Shown here piece after piece: positions 37,445 to 49,342 of a DNA stretch of 64,000 bases. Made by a program: the position numbers and the translations under genes. Origin of the DNA: Argopecten irradians (taxonomy: Eukaryota; Mollusca; Bivalvia; Pectinida; Pectinidae). The notes beneath the pieces are model-generated. The model ran no database searches. It was not told the DNA's origin and was given only the letters and a program-made list of their open reading frames with translations. The DNA lies in NCBI RefSeq assembly GCF_041381155.1, contig NC_091134.1, positions 53,951,944-54,015,943 on the forward strand, written 5' to 3'. Position 1 is the stretch's first letter. Every line of letters begins with the position of its first letter.

Positions 37445-40400
37445 TCACACAAGCGTAACGATTAGATGCAAGCATGTCATGAATATCAATGGAACTGTAT
37501 TCTGGGTGGCTGCGGAGATGGTTGGAAGATCCTTGAGGGTAGATATAGGGACTGGAATCCCGGTAGGGACAATGCTTGGCAGTGTTGGTGTATCATCAGT
37601 AGTTAGCTGTCCTATATCCATCAGGGACACCGGGGCAGGACTGGACCCTCTGGATAAATGACCAGTAGGAAGGCCTGTAATAAAATTTAAAATAACCATC
37701 GAACACTCTTCTGTTTACAAAATACGCATTTATCAGCAGCAAATTCCAAAACTTTAGGTTATTTTCTGGTTTTATATTTAGAGAGATTGGTAGAAGAGAC
37801 CAATTGTTTAAGCACAAATGTATTAAAACCCATTTTTAATGAGTTTTATGAAGCAGAAACAATGATTTCGCATGCAATACTCAGCTGTCCCTTCCTCCTA
37901 TCGGTCTTAAGCCTCAAGTGTTTATGATAGGACATATAGATATTTAAAGGAACAATTCAGTCTAATATCGGAAACAAGCCAGTTCTAACGGAAATTAGAT
38001 TTGTTGCAATTGGTTTTACTGTGATATGTCAGAAAAGCCCATTGTAAAGAAATGTATGTGAAATGTTCAAACTCGTTTGCTGTCCGCCATTATACATTGA
38101 CGTCGGACGTCTTGTATGCCGAACCGTGGCCCTTGCCAGTATGGTAAAGAAATATTTGTATAGAACAACTCAATTCGCTCTTACAGTAGTGTGTTTACGT
38201 TATTAGGTGCATGTTCTTGTCTGAATATAATTTCACCAACTCCTCACTGGTTATGTATTGCATTTGATTACACCTGCTTAATCGTATTGACGATTTGGAA
38301 TTTCAACGGTATCAATCAATGTGGAATTTGTCAATATTTCTTGTTTTATGTTTCATAAGGAATACAGGACAATACATTTACGTCATGTTTTGTAGGTTAT
38401 GTAACAAAATAAGCCTAATTGAATTGTCCCTTTAAATATATTTAAAATGTCAAATATATATAGTGAATAAAAAAGATGATTTCCATTAAGAGTACCTAAT
38501 TTCCTATCAAACATTTTATTAAAGAACATCACATGTCCATACTAATACAATATTAATGGTCAAATACTTTTTAACTTTATTTATTAGTTTCTATGCAGTA
38601 CCCATTATTATTTACCATTAACGATTAAGCCCTCTGCATTTAGAATATAAAAGCTGTTGCCATCTAGAGCGAATATCTGATCCGTGAACTCAACCGGCTT
38701 CTTAATGCGAGAGAACAAACACTTCAGGTAGTTTCCGACAACGGAAGAGCTGGCGTTCTGCAGGCTTTTTTCTGTGGTCTGTAAATAAATATGATCATTA
38801 AAAGTTCGGTGATATTAATATATAATACACAGAAAGGTTATCCTCAAGAATTTTCCAATCATACTCTGACTTCCTGTTTACTTTCAAAAAGAAGATTTAG
38901 ATTCAGTTTTGGATATTCATACTGAAATAAATCTTCAATAAAACCAAGAAACAGGTAATAAAAGGACAAGAAATTGACACATTGATAGTTAAGGTCTAAA
39001 TTGGCCTGATCAGTTTTATTTTATTATAGTCATGCGGTCATCTAGAATGTCTAACATATATTTGCTTTTTTTATTTGATATATCATCGTTACAGCAAAAT
39101 AGGTGATAACCTACTTTCAAGGCAGAATACGATCTTCCTACAGCCGCTGTGTGTCCTATTTCTGCTGATTTTGTGTCAATCCTACACAAGACTACACTAG
39201 CGTTGGGCTGTTAATAATAATAAAAAAATCATTTCATTTTATACCGAAAATCGAGTCTAGTAAACAAGTCAAAAACAAATCAAAGAAATGATGTACCGCG
39301 ATTCTAATGTTATTTTCCCCATTTGTTTTCAATTTTACGTAAATACTAAGGATGTTCTTTTGATCGAAATTCTTTGTGATATATTAACTAACCATTTTAA
39401 TTAATTCATATTCATAATTATATTTAAAATCGTGGCATCAGAACTGTACTCTTTATCTGATCCAATCTCAATTCGTGAGCTAAACATTTCATGTAGGTTT
39501 TTATTGATTATTGTCCTAACGAAAATGTTCACGTGTGTACATTGTAAGCGTTTAACTCTGTGTTGTTGCAAGGATGTATATCTAAATCAATGGATAAATC
39601 CATGGATAAAAACAGAAAAATAAAAACCATGCAAATCATTTTGCAGCATTGGTTAACACAGATTTACCATTAGACTGTCGAATGAGAACCCAACAGCAGC
39701 CCACTGCGTCCCAGATTGCTGGACTGAAGCCACCAACTTGAAATCCATGAAATCGCCATTGTGCTCCCAACTGAGATGGAAATCGGTACAGCCACTAAGG
39801 GGACATGTGGCGGGGTAGCAACCCTTGGTTATTCCGCATCCAACATCTGGAGTTATCGCAGGAGATACAAGCTGAAAACAGAGTATCGATGATATCATCT
39901 ACATTTTGCTTTATCTTAATATGTATTGTTGCCGCATCACTAACATCCTCATTTGTCAATGTGGAATCTCCAATAGGTTGCTAGCAGTGGATTCGTTATT
40001 TGAATCTCTAATACCCAACAACTTACTTGCTGCTCACTTCAGTCGCATCGTTTGTCAAAGGCTGCGAGGCGGACTTTACTGCAACATGTGCAGTGACGAA
40101 TGTAACCATTCCGAGGCGGACTTTACTGCAACATGTGCAGTGACGAATGTAACCATTCCCAGTGGTTGTGTTTCGTTTTTACTCCAACGATCTTCTTAAT
40201 TAGCACAACATTAGAATCGAACAATTTATTAGTTGTTCAAAATGGGATTTCATTTAGGGAGAAATTTTCAAATTCTGATAAATTTATTTCACATCTTCAC
40301 AACAAATCTTCATGAAGTTTTGTTCTCTGACGAAACCCCCTCCCCCGTAAATGTTTTGCATACGTTAAAAATAATTTACAACCAATAAGATAATTACAAA

Positions 40401-40894
40401 GTAGTCATCTACCATCACCTCTGCCTCTTGTCGAAATATTCCTGTTAGCTGGTTCTGACCGAATCGTTATTTTCTTGCATTCCAAAAACTTTCCGCATTT
40501 TTTGACATATAGTTGCCTTTTCAAACGTGTTACAAAATAAATCAATATTTTCTCACAAGGTAGATAACTCACTTTAAGATAAAACCGGAATCTTCAGTAA
40601 ATTACGATAAGCGAAATCATAAAATCGTATTTCCTTCATTAATCGATGATCTAATTGTGATGGATTTATATCTCTTATGGATCAAATATGTATCATACTT
40701 ATCATTTAAAAACCAACATGTGATACACATCAGTCATCGACCTATACATATAGAAAGTTCTGCAACAAAAATATCTGATTGATGCAGATATTCGTGTATT
40801 TAAATTCGAATCACACATGTAGGTTAAACCTATCTTTAACACTTACCGAAGGTTGGATAATAGCAATCGCGGCCAAAGTTAGTATCTGAAACAT
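37445..40894 (-). CDS. Predicted GPI-anchored single-DOMON protein (minus strand)
   Basis: Five coding exons join to 245 aa: 40894-40847 (signal peptide MFQILTLAAIAIIQPS), 39871-39668, 39207-39115, 38778-38616 and 37674-37445 (TGA). The DOMON starts ITPDVGCGITKGCYPATC, and its first exon ends SFDSLM. The second exon has ASVVLCRIDTKSAEIGH and the third has YLKCLFSRI and SFYILNAEG, with Tyr at the position that is His in the b561-linked genes. The long last exon is Pro/Thr/Ser-rich and ends in a hydrophobic tail (VPLIFMTCLHLIVTLV), so GPI anchoring is likely. The exon plan and phases equal those of the plus-strand GPI-type gene, but sequence divergence is much greater, so it is an older paralogue. 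The ATG directly follows an acceptor, and a non-coding exon at about 41305-41259 supplies the 5' end. Confidence 0.85.
37948..38431. mobile_element. TTAA-flanked MITE, family B
   Basis: The 484-bp element in the last intron of the minus-strand GPI-type gene has inverted ends AGGAACAATTCAGTCTAA and TTGAATTGTCCCT. TTAA is present on both sides (37944-37947 and 38432-38435). Ends begin AGG as in family A, but internal sequence differs. It is non-coding and non-autonomous. Confidence 0.7.
40066..40159. repeat. Perfect 47-bp tandem duplication
   Basis: Two identical 47-bp units starting GAGGCGGACTTTACTGCAAC abut at 40112/40113, inside the first coding intron of the minus-strand GPI-type gene. Being identical, the duplication is recent. 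Confidence 0.9.
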
Positions 40895-41258
40895 CTGTAA
40901 TAAAAAGATGGATTATTTAATTCCAATGTTGTAAACACCATGTTTGAAGCACAATAATTAAAGCGCTAAATAATCGTTTATAAAACCATGTTTTCAAATT
41001 TAATTCATGAAAAGGAAACATAAAACTGTAAGCGACGTTATCAAAATAGATATATACAATCTGATTGTGATTAATGCCAGCAAAATGAAATACTCTGACG
41101 TCTGAATTCTAAAATGGTGAAGCACAACATCGGCAAATAAAATAAAATTGAGAGAACATGTCCACTTTCTGTATCAATTTCATAATGTACACGCTAAGTA
41201 ATCGTTTATAAAACCATGTGTAAAATCGTAATGTAAAGTTATGTATACATAAACCTAC

Positions 41259-41305
41259 CTTTAGATTTTCTTCTTATCGCTTCCGCGGAATCTGCTCTCA
41301 AAGTA
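41259..41305 (-). other. Candidate non-coding first exon
   Basis: On the minus strand, sequence below a TATA box runs to AATCTAAAG|GTAGGT, a good donor, 365 nt before the acceptor at the signal-peptide ATG (40894). The upper boundary is estimated as about 30 nt from the TATA box. Confidence 0.5.
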
Positions 41306-41330
41306 AAAAGTATGTGAAACTTGGCTTGGT

Positions 41331-41338
41331 CTTATATA
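41331..41338 (-). promoter_or_regulatory. TATA box of the minus-strand GPI-type DOMON gene
   Basis: TATATAAG on the minus strand, in the context GGCGGTATATAAGACC, lies just upstream of the candidate first exon and about 440 nt from the start codon. It is the only strong TATA element I found next to a supported gene. Confidence 0.55.
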
Positions 41339-41758
41339 CCGCCCAACAAAGTAAGATCCGTTCTGAGACTAGCGACCGGAATGTTTTTTCCGTTTCCATC
41401 CATATACATGCATATTTTGCTTTAACCTAGTCTGACTTTATTAAGCCAAGCTACAGATTACAGGTTTATCTTAAAATTCTGCCTTCCTTGTACACTTGGA
41501 TTACTTAGAAATGTTCATTTCATATGAGGTTTCATACAACGAGTCGTACAAATGTGTATTATGCGAGTATTGGCGATCATAAATTAAAACTTGTAGACGA
41601 GTTTTATTAAAGTTTCTATGAAATAAACACTTTACTTTAAAGTGTACACGGAGTGATTTGGTATATAAGGCTTGATAAATGCGTCATTGGATAGAATTTA
41701 GAATGGCACAAGGACGAGTTTCATAGCGAATACGGCATTTTTTATCAACAGTCTACAT

Positions 41759-41945
41759 ATCGAAGAATATCAACATCAAAATATATTGCAACGCTCCATC
41801 CGAGGTCGCAATTTTGTCGCGTCAAGTCATGACGTCATAATGGTTCCTAGTCAATAAAAAACGCTCCATGTCATATTACACTAGTGACATGCAAAAATAT
41901 TACATGGAGAAGTCATTGGATATCAGGCGGGTTATGTGATAAAAG
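41759..41945 (-). repeat. Dispersed repeat B, reverse copy
   Basis: Reverse complement of the repeat at 24876-25085, sharing TGACGTCATGACTTGACG-type and TGATATCCAATGACTT blocks. It lies about 450 bp upstream of the TATA box of the minus-strand gene. Confidence 0.6.
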
Positions 41946-42953
41946 TTTATACTTGTTTAGGAGTATTTAGGAATTGTAATCTTTCAATACTTTAGAATGA
42001 ACACAGGGCTCAGATTACACTTAAATGTAAATAAAAAATGCAAAAATGTATATATTTCCTACCTCGATGGGGAGTATTTCAGTCATAGTGAACTTCACAA
42101 AATGTAAATTACCTTAAAGCAACTATTGCACTGATTCGTAGGGATCTGCTCTGGTTACAAGTCAAAATAATCTGATGACTAACTTTTGTTCTAATATAGA
42201 GTTTTGGAATTAGGAATTCAGAGTTAAAAGTTAAAAATGTAATAAAGAAATATGGTGACGTGCTGGATTTTTAAATATTATGAAACAAAGAGGGTTATTT
42301 AATGTAAAATGTGTTTTTATCGGAATTTCACTGTTTTGAGCATACACACGACAAACTAAAGCAATATTATGCAAATTAGCTGCCTGATAAACATGAATAA
42401 TTGCAAAATTGACCAAACCAGTGTTTTTTGTTTTTTGGTTTTTTTTTCTTAAATAATGATATCAAACTGTCAACTCATTATTTTTATTTTTGTTCATAAC
42501 AGCTGTATATGTTACCCCTACCCCCTAATTTTTGAAAATGAAAATAACTATATTTTTTACAATTTTTGTCAGATTCAGCGCTCAACAGAAGAAGTTCTGA
42601 TGACTAACTTTTTAAAATTTTGCAGTTTAAAAGGAAAAAACCCATTGGTGTTTCTAAAACTATCATAAAATAGGGGGTCAGTGTGCTTGAATTTTTATCC
42701 CGATAAAAAAGATGTTATTTTAACAAAAAAAATTAAATCAATAGGTTATGATTCCAACCTTAAATGCTTATCATTTTCATCTCAGTGAGCCTAAAAAAGA
42801 TCTACAGCAAAAAATAACTTCATATAGCTGAAAATGTAGCACCGGTGAGTTACCTCTTTACAAAGATTAACAAATGGATCTTTCCAAAATCGCGGCCAAA
42901 TTGCTCGATTTTTAAACTTTGTGTATAAACAAATTCTACATGTAATATGAGTC

Positions 42954-42988
<35 letters not shown>

Positions 42989-43516
42989 TATTTTCCATAA
43001 GGCAACTTGCTACAAATTGACACAATAAGTTTTTGAAAATCACAAAGACTCTTTGATTAATGTGAAACTGAAACGAGACTGAAACGAGACTTAAACCTCA
43101 CCTAGCAGATCCTTAAATGAGACAAAAAAGGTTCTACCGAAAGCGCAAGTAATAAACATTTGAAAATGGTTGCCAAATTGGTAGCCAAGAAATATTTCCA
43201 TACATAAAAAAATCTTTAGTCATTTTTTAAACGGCAACTAGCTACATATGTTTAAACGAGATTTCAACATACCTGAAACTCATAAAAAAGTTTATGATGT
43301 GTAGTAAAACCGGTAAATCTAGAGAAAAATGTTGATTAACAGTCAATACCTGGCACCTTCCTATCTTGGCTTATGAAATCGTATCTCAAAGTAGTGAGCA
43401 AGTGGTTATATGTCTAAACCTCGTAAAACGCGGCAACACAGAGAAATGCATATAACAAACATAGAAATATATCATTTCTTATTTTCTTTTTCATCATTTC
43501 AATTATCGTAATTATC
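41946..43516. other. AT-rich stretch without recognised genes
   Basis: No supported exon on either strand. It contains a run of 30 T at 42956-42985 and otherwise low-complexity AT-rich sequence. Confidence 0.5.
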
Positions 43517-44499
43517 CCAACCAAATATTTAGCTAGAAAATATCTATTTATGTCACAGTAATATATGTTCATTACGTAACAAGCTCCACATCCATGAAGC
43601 TGTTTTAATTAGTGGGAAATTAACTTTTGGAAAACCTTATTATCGTTCAAAATTCTCTTTTCAGGAAATATTGGCTTATGTGTTTAAGTGGAATACTACA
43701 AACAAAGACTTGAACATAATATCACATACTTGTATTTTATCTTAAACACCTTAAGTTGACAAATGTATATATAGGATTGTTATTGTTGTCTTATTTTAGA
43801 AATCCACATATTTCACTTATAGACAAACGATTGATACACTCTCTATGAAGGCTTTAGTACACGAAAACTACATTGTAAAGCGGGCCATGCAGAACTTCAT
43901 AAATAGAGAAAATATTATGTTCTTACCTGCGTTTGGCAAGCGGGAATTAAGCATAAAATAGCAGTTAACCACATCATTTTGAGCACATCAAGCTGAAAGA
44001 AAGAGATGTACATTATGTTTAAGAAATATACACACATTTCTAACGTCTAAGTATACACAGTGGCATTAAAATGTTCCCATTTTTTCCGGAAAGCAGAAAT
44101 ATCACATTTGGTTGTTTTATGGCCAGTCAGTGATAACATGGGTTTGTGAGTTTCTGTTCAGAAATCAGATGAAAAATAGAAGTAGGTCACAGTCACCTAG
44201 TTAAGCATTTGTTCTATTTTTAACATTAAAATCATTTCGCTGAAAACTTTCATTTTACAACTATGTGATAACTTGACTTTGATGTTTAGCACTCCATGTC
44301 GATCTTGATATCTCTGACACCTCTCTGAACACATCTGTCGTGCATATAAAGCGTATTCGTCTAAGATTTTGCATCCTTATATTATGTGGTGATATCTATC
44401 CAAATCCAGGCCCCAACCAAAATATTTAGCTAGAAAATATCTATTTATGTCACAGTAATATATGTTCATTATGTAACAAGCTCCACATCCATGAAGCCG
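43517..44499. repeat. Direct repeat pair of about 87 bp
   Basis: Near-identical copies lie at 43517-43603 and 44412-44499, both running from CCAACCAAAATATTTAGC or its variant to CTCCACATCCATGAAGC. The second copy begins immediately after the LINE's 2A-like motif and ends just before its endonuclease domain, so it interrupts that LINE. Confidence 0.8.
43928..43993 (-). other. Orphan signal-peptide exon
   Basis: Between an acceptor (CTTTCAG) and a donor (CGCAG|GTAAGA), the minus strand reads MMWLTAILCLIPACQTQ with the ATG at 43978. It ends in phase 0 like every other DOMON signal exon here. No DOMON exon follows before the next gene's own first exons at 41305. It may be an alternative first coding exon of the gene at 37445-40894, replacing MFQILTLAAIAIIQPS, or the leftover of a deleted copy. 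A candidate non-coding exon with donor ACAA|GTAAG ends at 45156. Confidence 0.45.
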
Positions 44500-47310
44500 A
44501 ATATTCAGATTTTGACATATTATGCATATCCGAGACACACCTCGGTACCACCATATATAATAACGATATTGCATAAGAGCACTATGGTCTTTCATTAAGG
44601 AAGGATAGAGATAACAACGGTGGTGTACTAAAATACGCTAAACATAGCATTAACATTAGACGCAGGTTAGATCTTGAATGTAACAGTTTGGAAATGATAT
44701 GGTCTTAAAACACAACACATAATAAATCTGTTATACTTGGCTGTCTGTATCGACCCCCTTTTCCTTAGTTTATTACTGGGACCTACTAGATAATTATATT
44801 GAGAAAGTTATAGAAACACAAAAATACGTTATTCCTGTAGGTGATATAAATCAGGTTATGTTAAATCTTCACACGCTTTTACTCAAATATGTCATTTTAA
44901 TAGGTAAGTTGTTAATTTTAATAGGTAAGGTGTTAATTTTAATAGGTAAGTTCTTAATTTTCTATACTTCAGAAAATCACAAACTGATATTTACAGTAAT
45001 GCCATTAAACTATGATTCTTAAATAAAAAAAGTAGTAATTTCAAAAAAGAAACTTTTTCATAATTACTTCAAAACAATTATGATTACTAGCATATAAATC
45101 TGTAAATAATAGTAATCCTTTGTGATTTCTGAAGCATAGAAAATTAAAAACTTACTTGTTACCATACTCCTTCTATCCGTAATACTGAATGAAAGTATAT
45201 TGGGGCCGCTCGACCGTCTACTGATAACTAGGGAAATGCAATTACTTTTAAAAGCTCTTGTTGAAAGTGACCTTGAAGGAACGCAAATATATACATGTAA
45301 CTCGAATTTTCTCCATAATGTACAAAAAACTGTTACTCATGACTTTTGTTGTACTTGAAACAGAACTTTATTCTTTTTGACAAAAAAGGGTTATTTACAT
45401 TATTTTTGTCTCACAGAAAAAACACTGAATATATATATAGGTACCAAAAACAAAGAGTGATTGCATTTTTTTTCACTTTTTTCTCTCGGTTTTTTCATTA
45501 CCTGAGAAAAAGATAGATTCTTTACCGTCTATTTACTGGGAATGGTCAGTGACAAATAATTATAACGATAGTTAGACACTATGGAGAAGCGCATTAATTC
45601 TATAATTGGTCTCGAACAGTGAGCAAGCTTATATATAATTTTGTCGTGACCGGAAATATTGGTGGGTGAGGGTGCGTTGACAGCGCCTCGGTTGAAAGGG
45701 GTATCACGTCCTATGGTGAGACAAGTAGGTTTAGGTCGGCCCAGTTGTTATGGATATCGTTGGATTAAACCCTCAGTACTCCCACTATTAACTACACTGT
45801 AGATATTGTGTACTTTGTACATTCCAATTAGGTCTAGGTTGACTCTACTGCTTTTTGCTTTTGTTATCTGTTTACTTTATGTTTTATGATAAACTGTTGA
45901 CATTTATTTCATTTTCTGGTTATACTTTCCATTGTGTCCCGCCGGGATCTCAAACGAACATTGAAGAGGGAGAAATTAAGGAATAGGTGATGAGCCATAT
46001 ATTTACTTAAATACAACGCGAAGTCCCATCTCCACTATACAAGGAAGGCTCATCCATTCGCCGAGACCCCCTCCTACTACACGTAGAAGAAATCGTCAAC
46101 ATTCTAAAGCCAAATTGTATACATGTAACAATCTTGTCTCATGGAACAAATTAAGAACCCTTTGGAATCAGGTTATTTCTTCAACCCAGGATGCAAAAGA
46201 AAAATATCTATCTAAACTTCAGTCCTCTTTAATTGATAAAACTATACCGCCTGACAAATGGTGGTGAATAGTTAAGTCAGTTATGAATCTTAATTACAAA
46301 AATGAAACCGACGCTTCTCTGATTATTATTGGTGATATAAAACTGCATCCCATCGACAAAGCTTATCATTCAATGAATATTTTACATTTATATATTTTTT
46401 CTAATAAGAATGCTGACGATCTACCTCCAGAAAGTCCACAGCCACAGCATACTTTTTCAACTTTTGACATTACACAACAACTTCATCTTCTCAACACCAT
46501 TAAACATTCAATAATAATACTATTCCCACTATTCAAAAAAGTTGTCTCTCATTCGATTATAAAACCTCTTCATGAAATATTAAATAATTCTATATCATAT
46601 GGAATGCTTCCTGATGTGTGTAAAAATGCCAATGTTAGACCCATATATTAAAGGTAAAGGTTTACGAAGTGATCCTTATAATTATTCTGTGACTCCTATT
46701 TTTAGCAAAATTTTACAAAAAAATGTATTTAAAAAATCTTTTTCAATTATCTTTCAAGACATAACATAATTTCAAGATTTTTACCTGAAGATTCAACAAC
46801 CTATCAACTATTAGCTATATATGACACAATTGTAAAACATTTGGATAATGGTAAATAAGCTTTTGATCGTGTTTGGCATGATTGTTAATATATAAGCTTA
46901 ATAAGCTTAATAAACATGGAATCTATGGTAATATGTAGATATGGATTTCATCTTTTTTGAAGAATAGGAGATAGAGATTGATCTTTGATGGATTCAAATC
47001 GAAATATTCAAAGGTTAAAATACTTTTTAATCCATACAGGCAGGGTTACCACAGGGATCTGTCATGTGACGTATTTAAAAAAAAACAATTTTATAAGTTT
47101 ATGATATTGGTGATGATATTTCTTCTAAATGATGTTAAATTGTTTGTTGACTATACTTCATTGATAAGTCTCATTGAAGGAAATAGGCAGGAATCTGCTG
47201 AAATTCTAAACAATGATATGAGAAAAATATCTTCATTGGCTGAAAAATGCTTTGTAATCCTGATAAAACTGCATCTTTTCTTTTCTCAGGGCGATTTGAC
47301 TCCCTAAGCT
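44340..47310 (+). mobile_element. Decayed LINE with a 2A-like motif and internal loss
   Basis: The 5' piece reads ILCGDIYPNPGP (2A-like motif at 44391-44414), then, after the 87-bp repeat, endonuclease sequence from 44500 (FDILCISETHLGTTIYNND, KDRDNNGGVLKYAKHSINI, ILGCLYRPPFP). The 3' piece from about 46100 has SWNKLRTLWNQVISSTQDAK and, after several breaks, reverse-transcriptase remnants (NNSISYGMLPDVCKNANVRP, then LFVDYTSLISLIEGNRQES, the degenerate catalytic region). The intervening 44960-46090 does not read as LINE and may be an insertion or replacement. Many stops and frameshifts; inactive. It is a different family from the LINE at 19786-22882, probably CR1-like. Confidence 0.7.
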
Positions 47311-49342
47311 AGTGTGCTTCATGAAATTTACCTCTGTCCGTTTGGCTTTCATTTTGGTTATGAATGCCAACTGAAAGACGTTCAATCCTTAAATATATAT
47401 ATATTGATTTGTATGTGTCTGTTACTATGTTAGGATAGGGTGTGTATATGCATTTTGTCTGTTGCCCCATTCCAATTTCTTTAACATCAGACAATAAAAT
47501 ATTCTGAAATGAAAATGTGGATCTTGACATGACCTGGTTAAGATGATTACACCCTAGGGTCACATGGGCTGTTTATGTTTTATGTTGTATTCATTAAATG
47601 GTATCGTCTGGCACTAAGAATCTTCTGTTTTTTAGTGTTAAAATCAATTTTCATTTTTTTTTGCTCGTGGTTCTAGCAAAATACCTCATGCATTCATCAT
47701 TTGTTGTACAGTGTGAAAGCATGTTTCTTAGAAAATAACTGCGACAGGAAAGTGTTCCCTTGAAAGACACTTTATAGATGTGCCTCTATTAGCTGTAGTC
47801 TGTTGACTTATTCAGTCTAAGAAGAGATACTGGGTGGTTAAAGTAAAATTAAAATAATATTAATCACATGAGCTGGGAGGTAATGGGCATACATTAGGTC
47901 ATATTCAATTAATGGTATCGTCTGCCAACTGGTTTCCCAGTGTTTGAAGCAGGTTATTAAATTATTTATGACAGATCCCTCGTAAAAGCTTAACAAGATG
48001 TCAAATCGTTAAACGTTTCAATTCACAGGAGTATGAGATGATCATCGATATCAGTATCAAAGTACTATACTAAAAAATCCTAGATTTTAACCTGGACATT
48101 GGCAAACGTTAATAGTATAGTCTATTCCAAATTATTTGGTTATGTGATGTCTCGTATAAAACTCTCAAATATTCACTATACAGTTTATAGTTTTTCTTGG
48201 TTTACGGTTGGCATTTATAAATAATTCTTCGATCCTGTCAAGATAATGCCCATTTCCATCATATGAGGAATAAAGAGCATCACAATGGTAAATACCCAAA
48301 ATGGTCTAAGAGTCTATACATAAACAATATAATCCTTAAACATATGACATTCAAGCAAAAACATTTGGATTTATGAATAATGATACATGTATCTAACGTC
48401 GCTGTATAGCTATCATAGTATGAATGTAATTTACTGACCTTTCACTTTCTGTTTGTTCCAATAGAAATTAGTTTATTATCGTAAGAACATGTAGGTGTCA
48501 GAGTCAATAACTTGTCATCAGCAGCTTCCGGCGGATACTTCCGTTTATTCATTATCTTACCGGAAGAACGAATATCAAGTCTCAAATTATACACCAGTAT
48601 GCACATATATATCCTTATACCTCTATACATATACATTCATGCCTATATATACCGTTGCGTAGTGATATTTTACTGTGATGTATTGGATAGAGCATCTTTG
48701 TAATTATTGGAATATATGTGATAATTAATTAAGATATACTAGGCTACTACTGGTGATACGTAACAATCTTAATTAGGAGACACAGCACAAAGACTATTGG
48801 AAATCAGACCTCGGATAATATGGTCAAAACAAGATTGATAATATGGTCAAAACAAGAGGTCGATTTAGGAAGATATTTCTAAAGATTTTTTTTTATAATA
48901 AATGCATGGTTATTAAACTCATGTGTCCTCAACGTTCACGAGAAGTACATTAGACGTTAAGATAACCCTTTATATATGATATCAAATATATCAGTTGTAC
49001 GATTATCATTAAACATACCAATGACTGTCACTTCAAAAATGAAATAATATCGCAGACACTTTTGTACATATCAGTGAAGATTGAGGCAATGATAGCATAA
49101 AACAGAACAGAATCGTCAGCGTCAACGTTAAAATATCGATTTTATTGACAAAAAAACCCTGTGAAACGACTAATTAATTATCGTATGGTCCATTGTTACA
49201 AAAAATCAGTATGACTAAAAGTCTGTATAAATTACATCTTTGCAGCAACAATTGTTGCTAATGGAACAGTCTTGTGTGATTTAATTATCTAAGTGGCTTG
49301 GTGTGGATGGCCCGTAGTAAACAGCACGCATGTGAACAATAA
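47311..49342. other. Intergenic stretch upstream of the receptor gene
   Basis: No exon found. It contains AT microsatellite-like runs near 48595-48650 and a 22-bp tandem duplication (GATAATATGGTCAAAACAAG) at about 48815-48858. Confidence 0.45.

Noticed and set aside
45640-45990. A possible terminal repeat or other element between the two LINE pieces
   Set aside because: No matching second end, target duplication or coding content was found.
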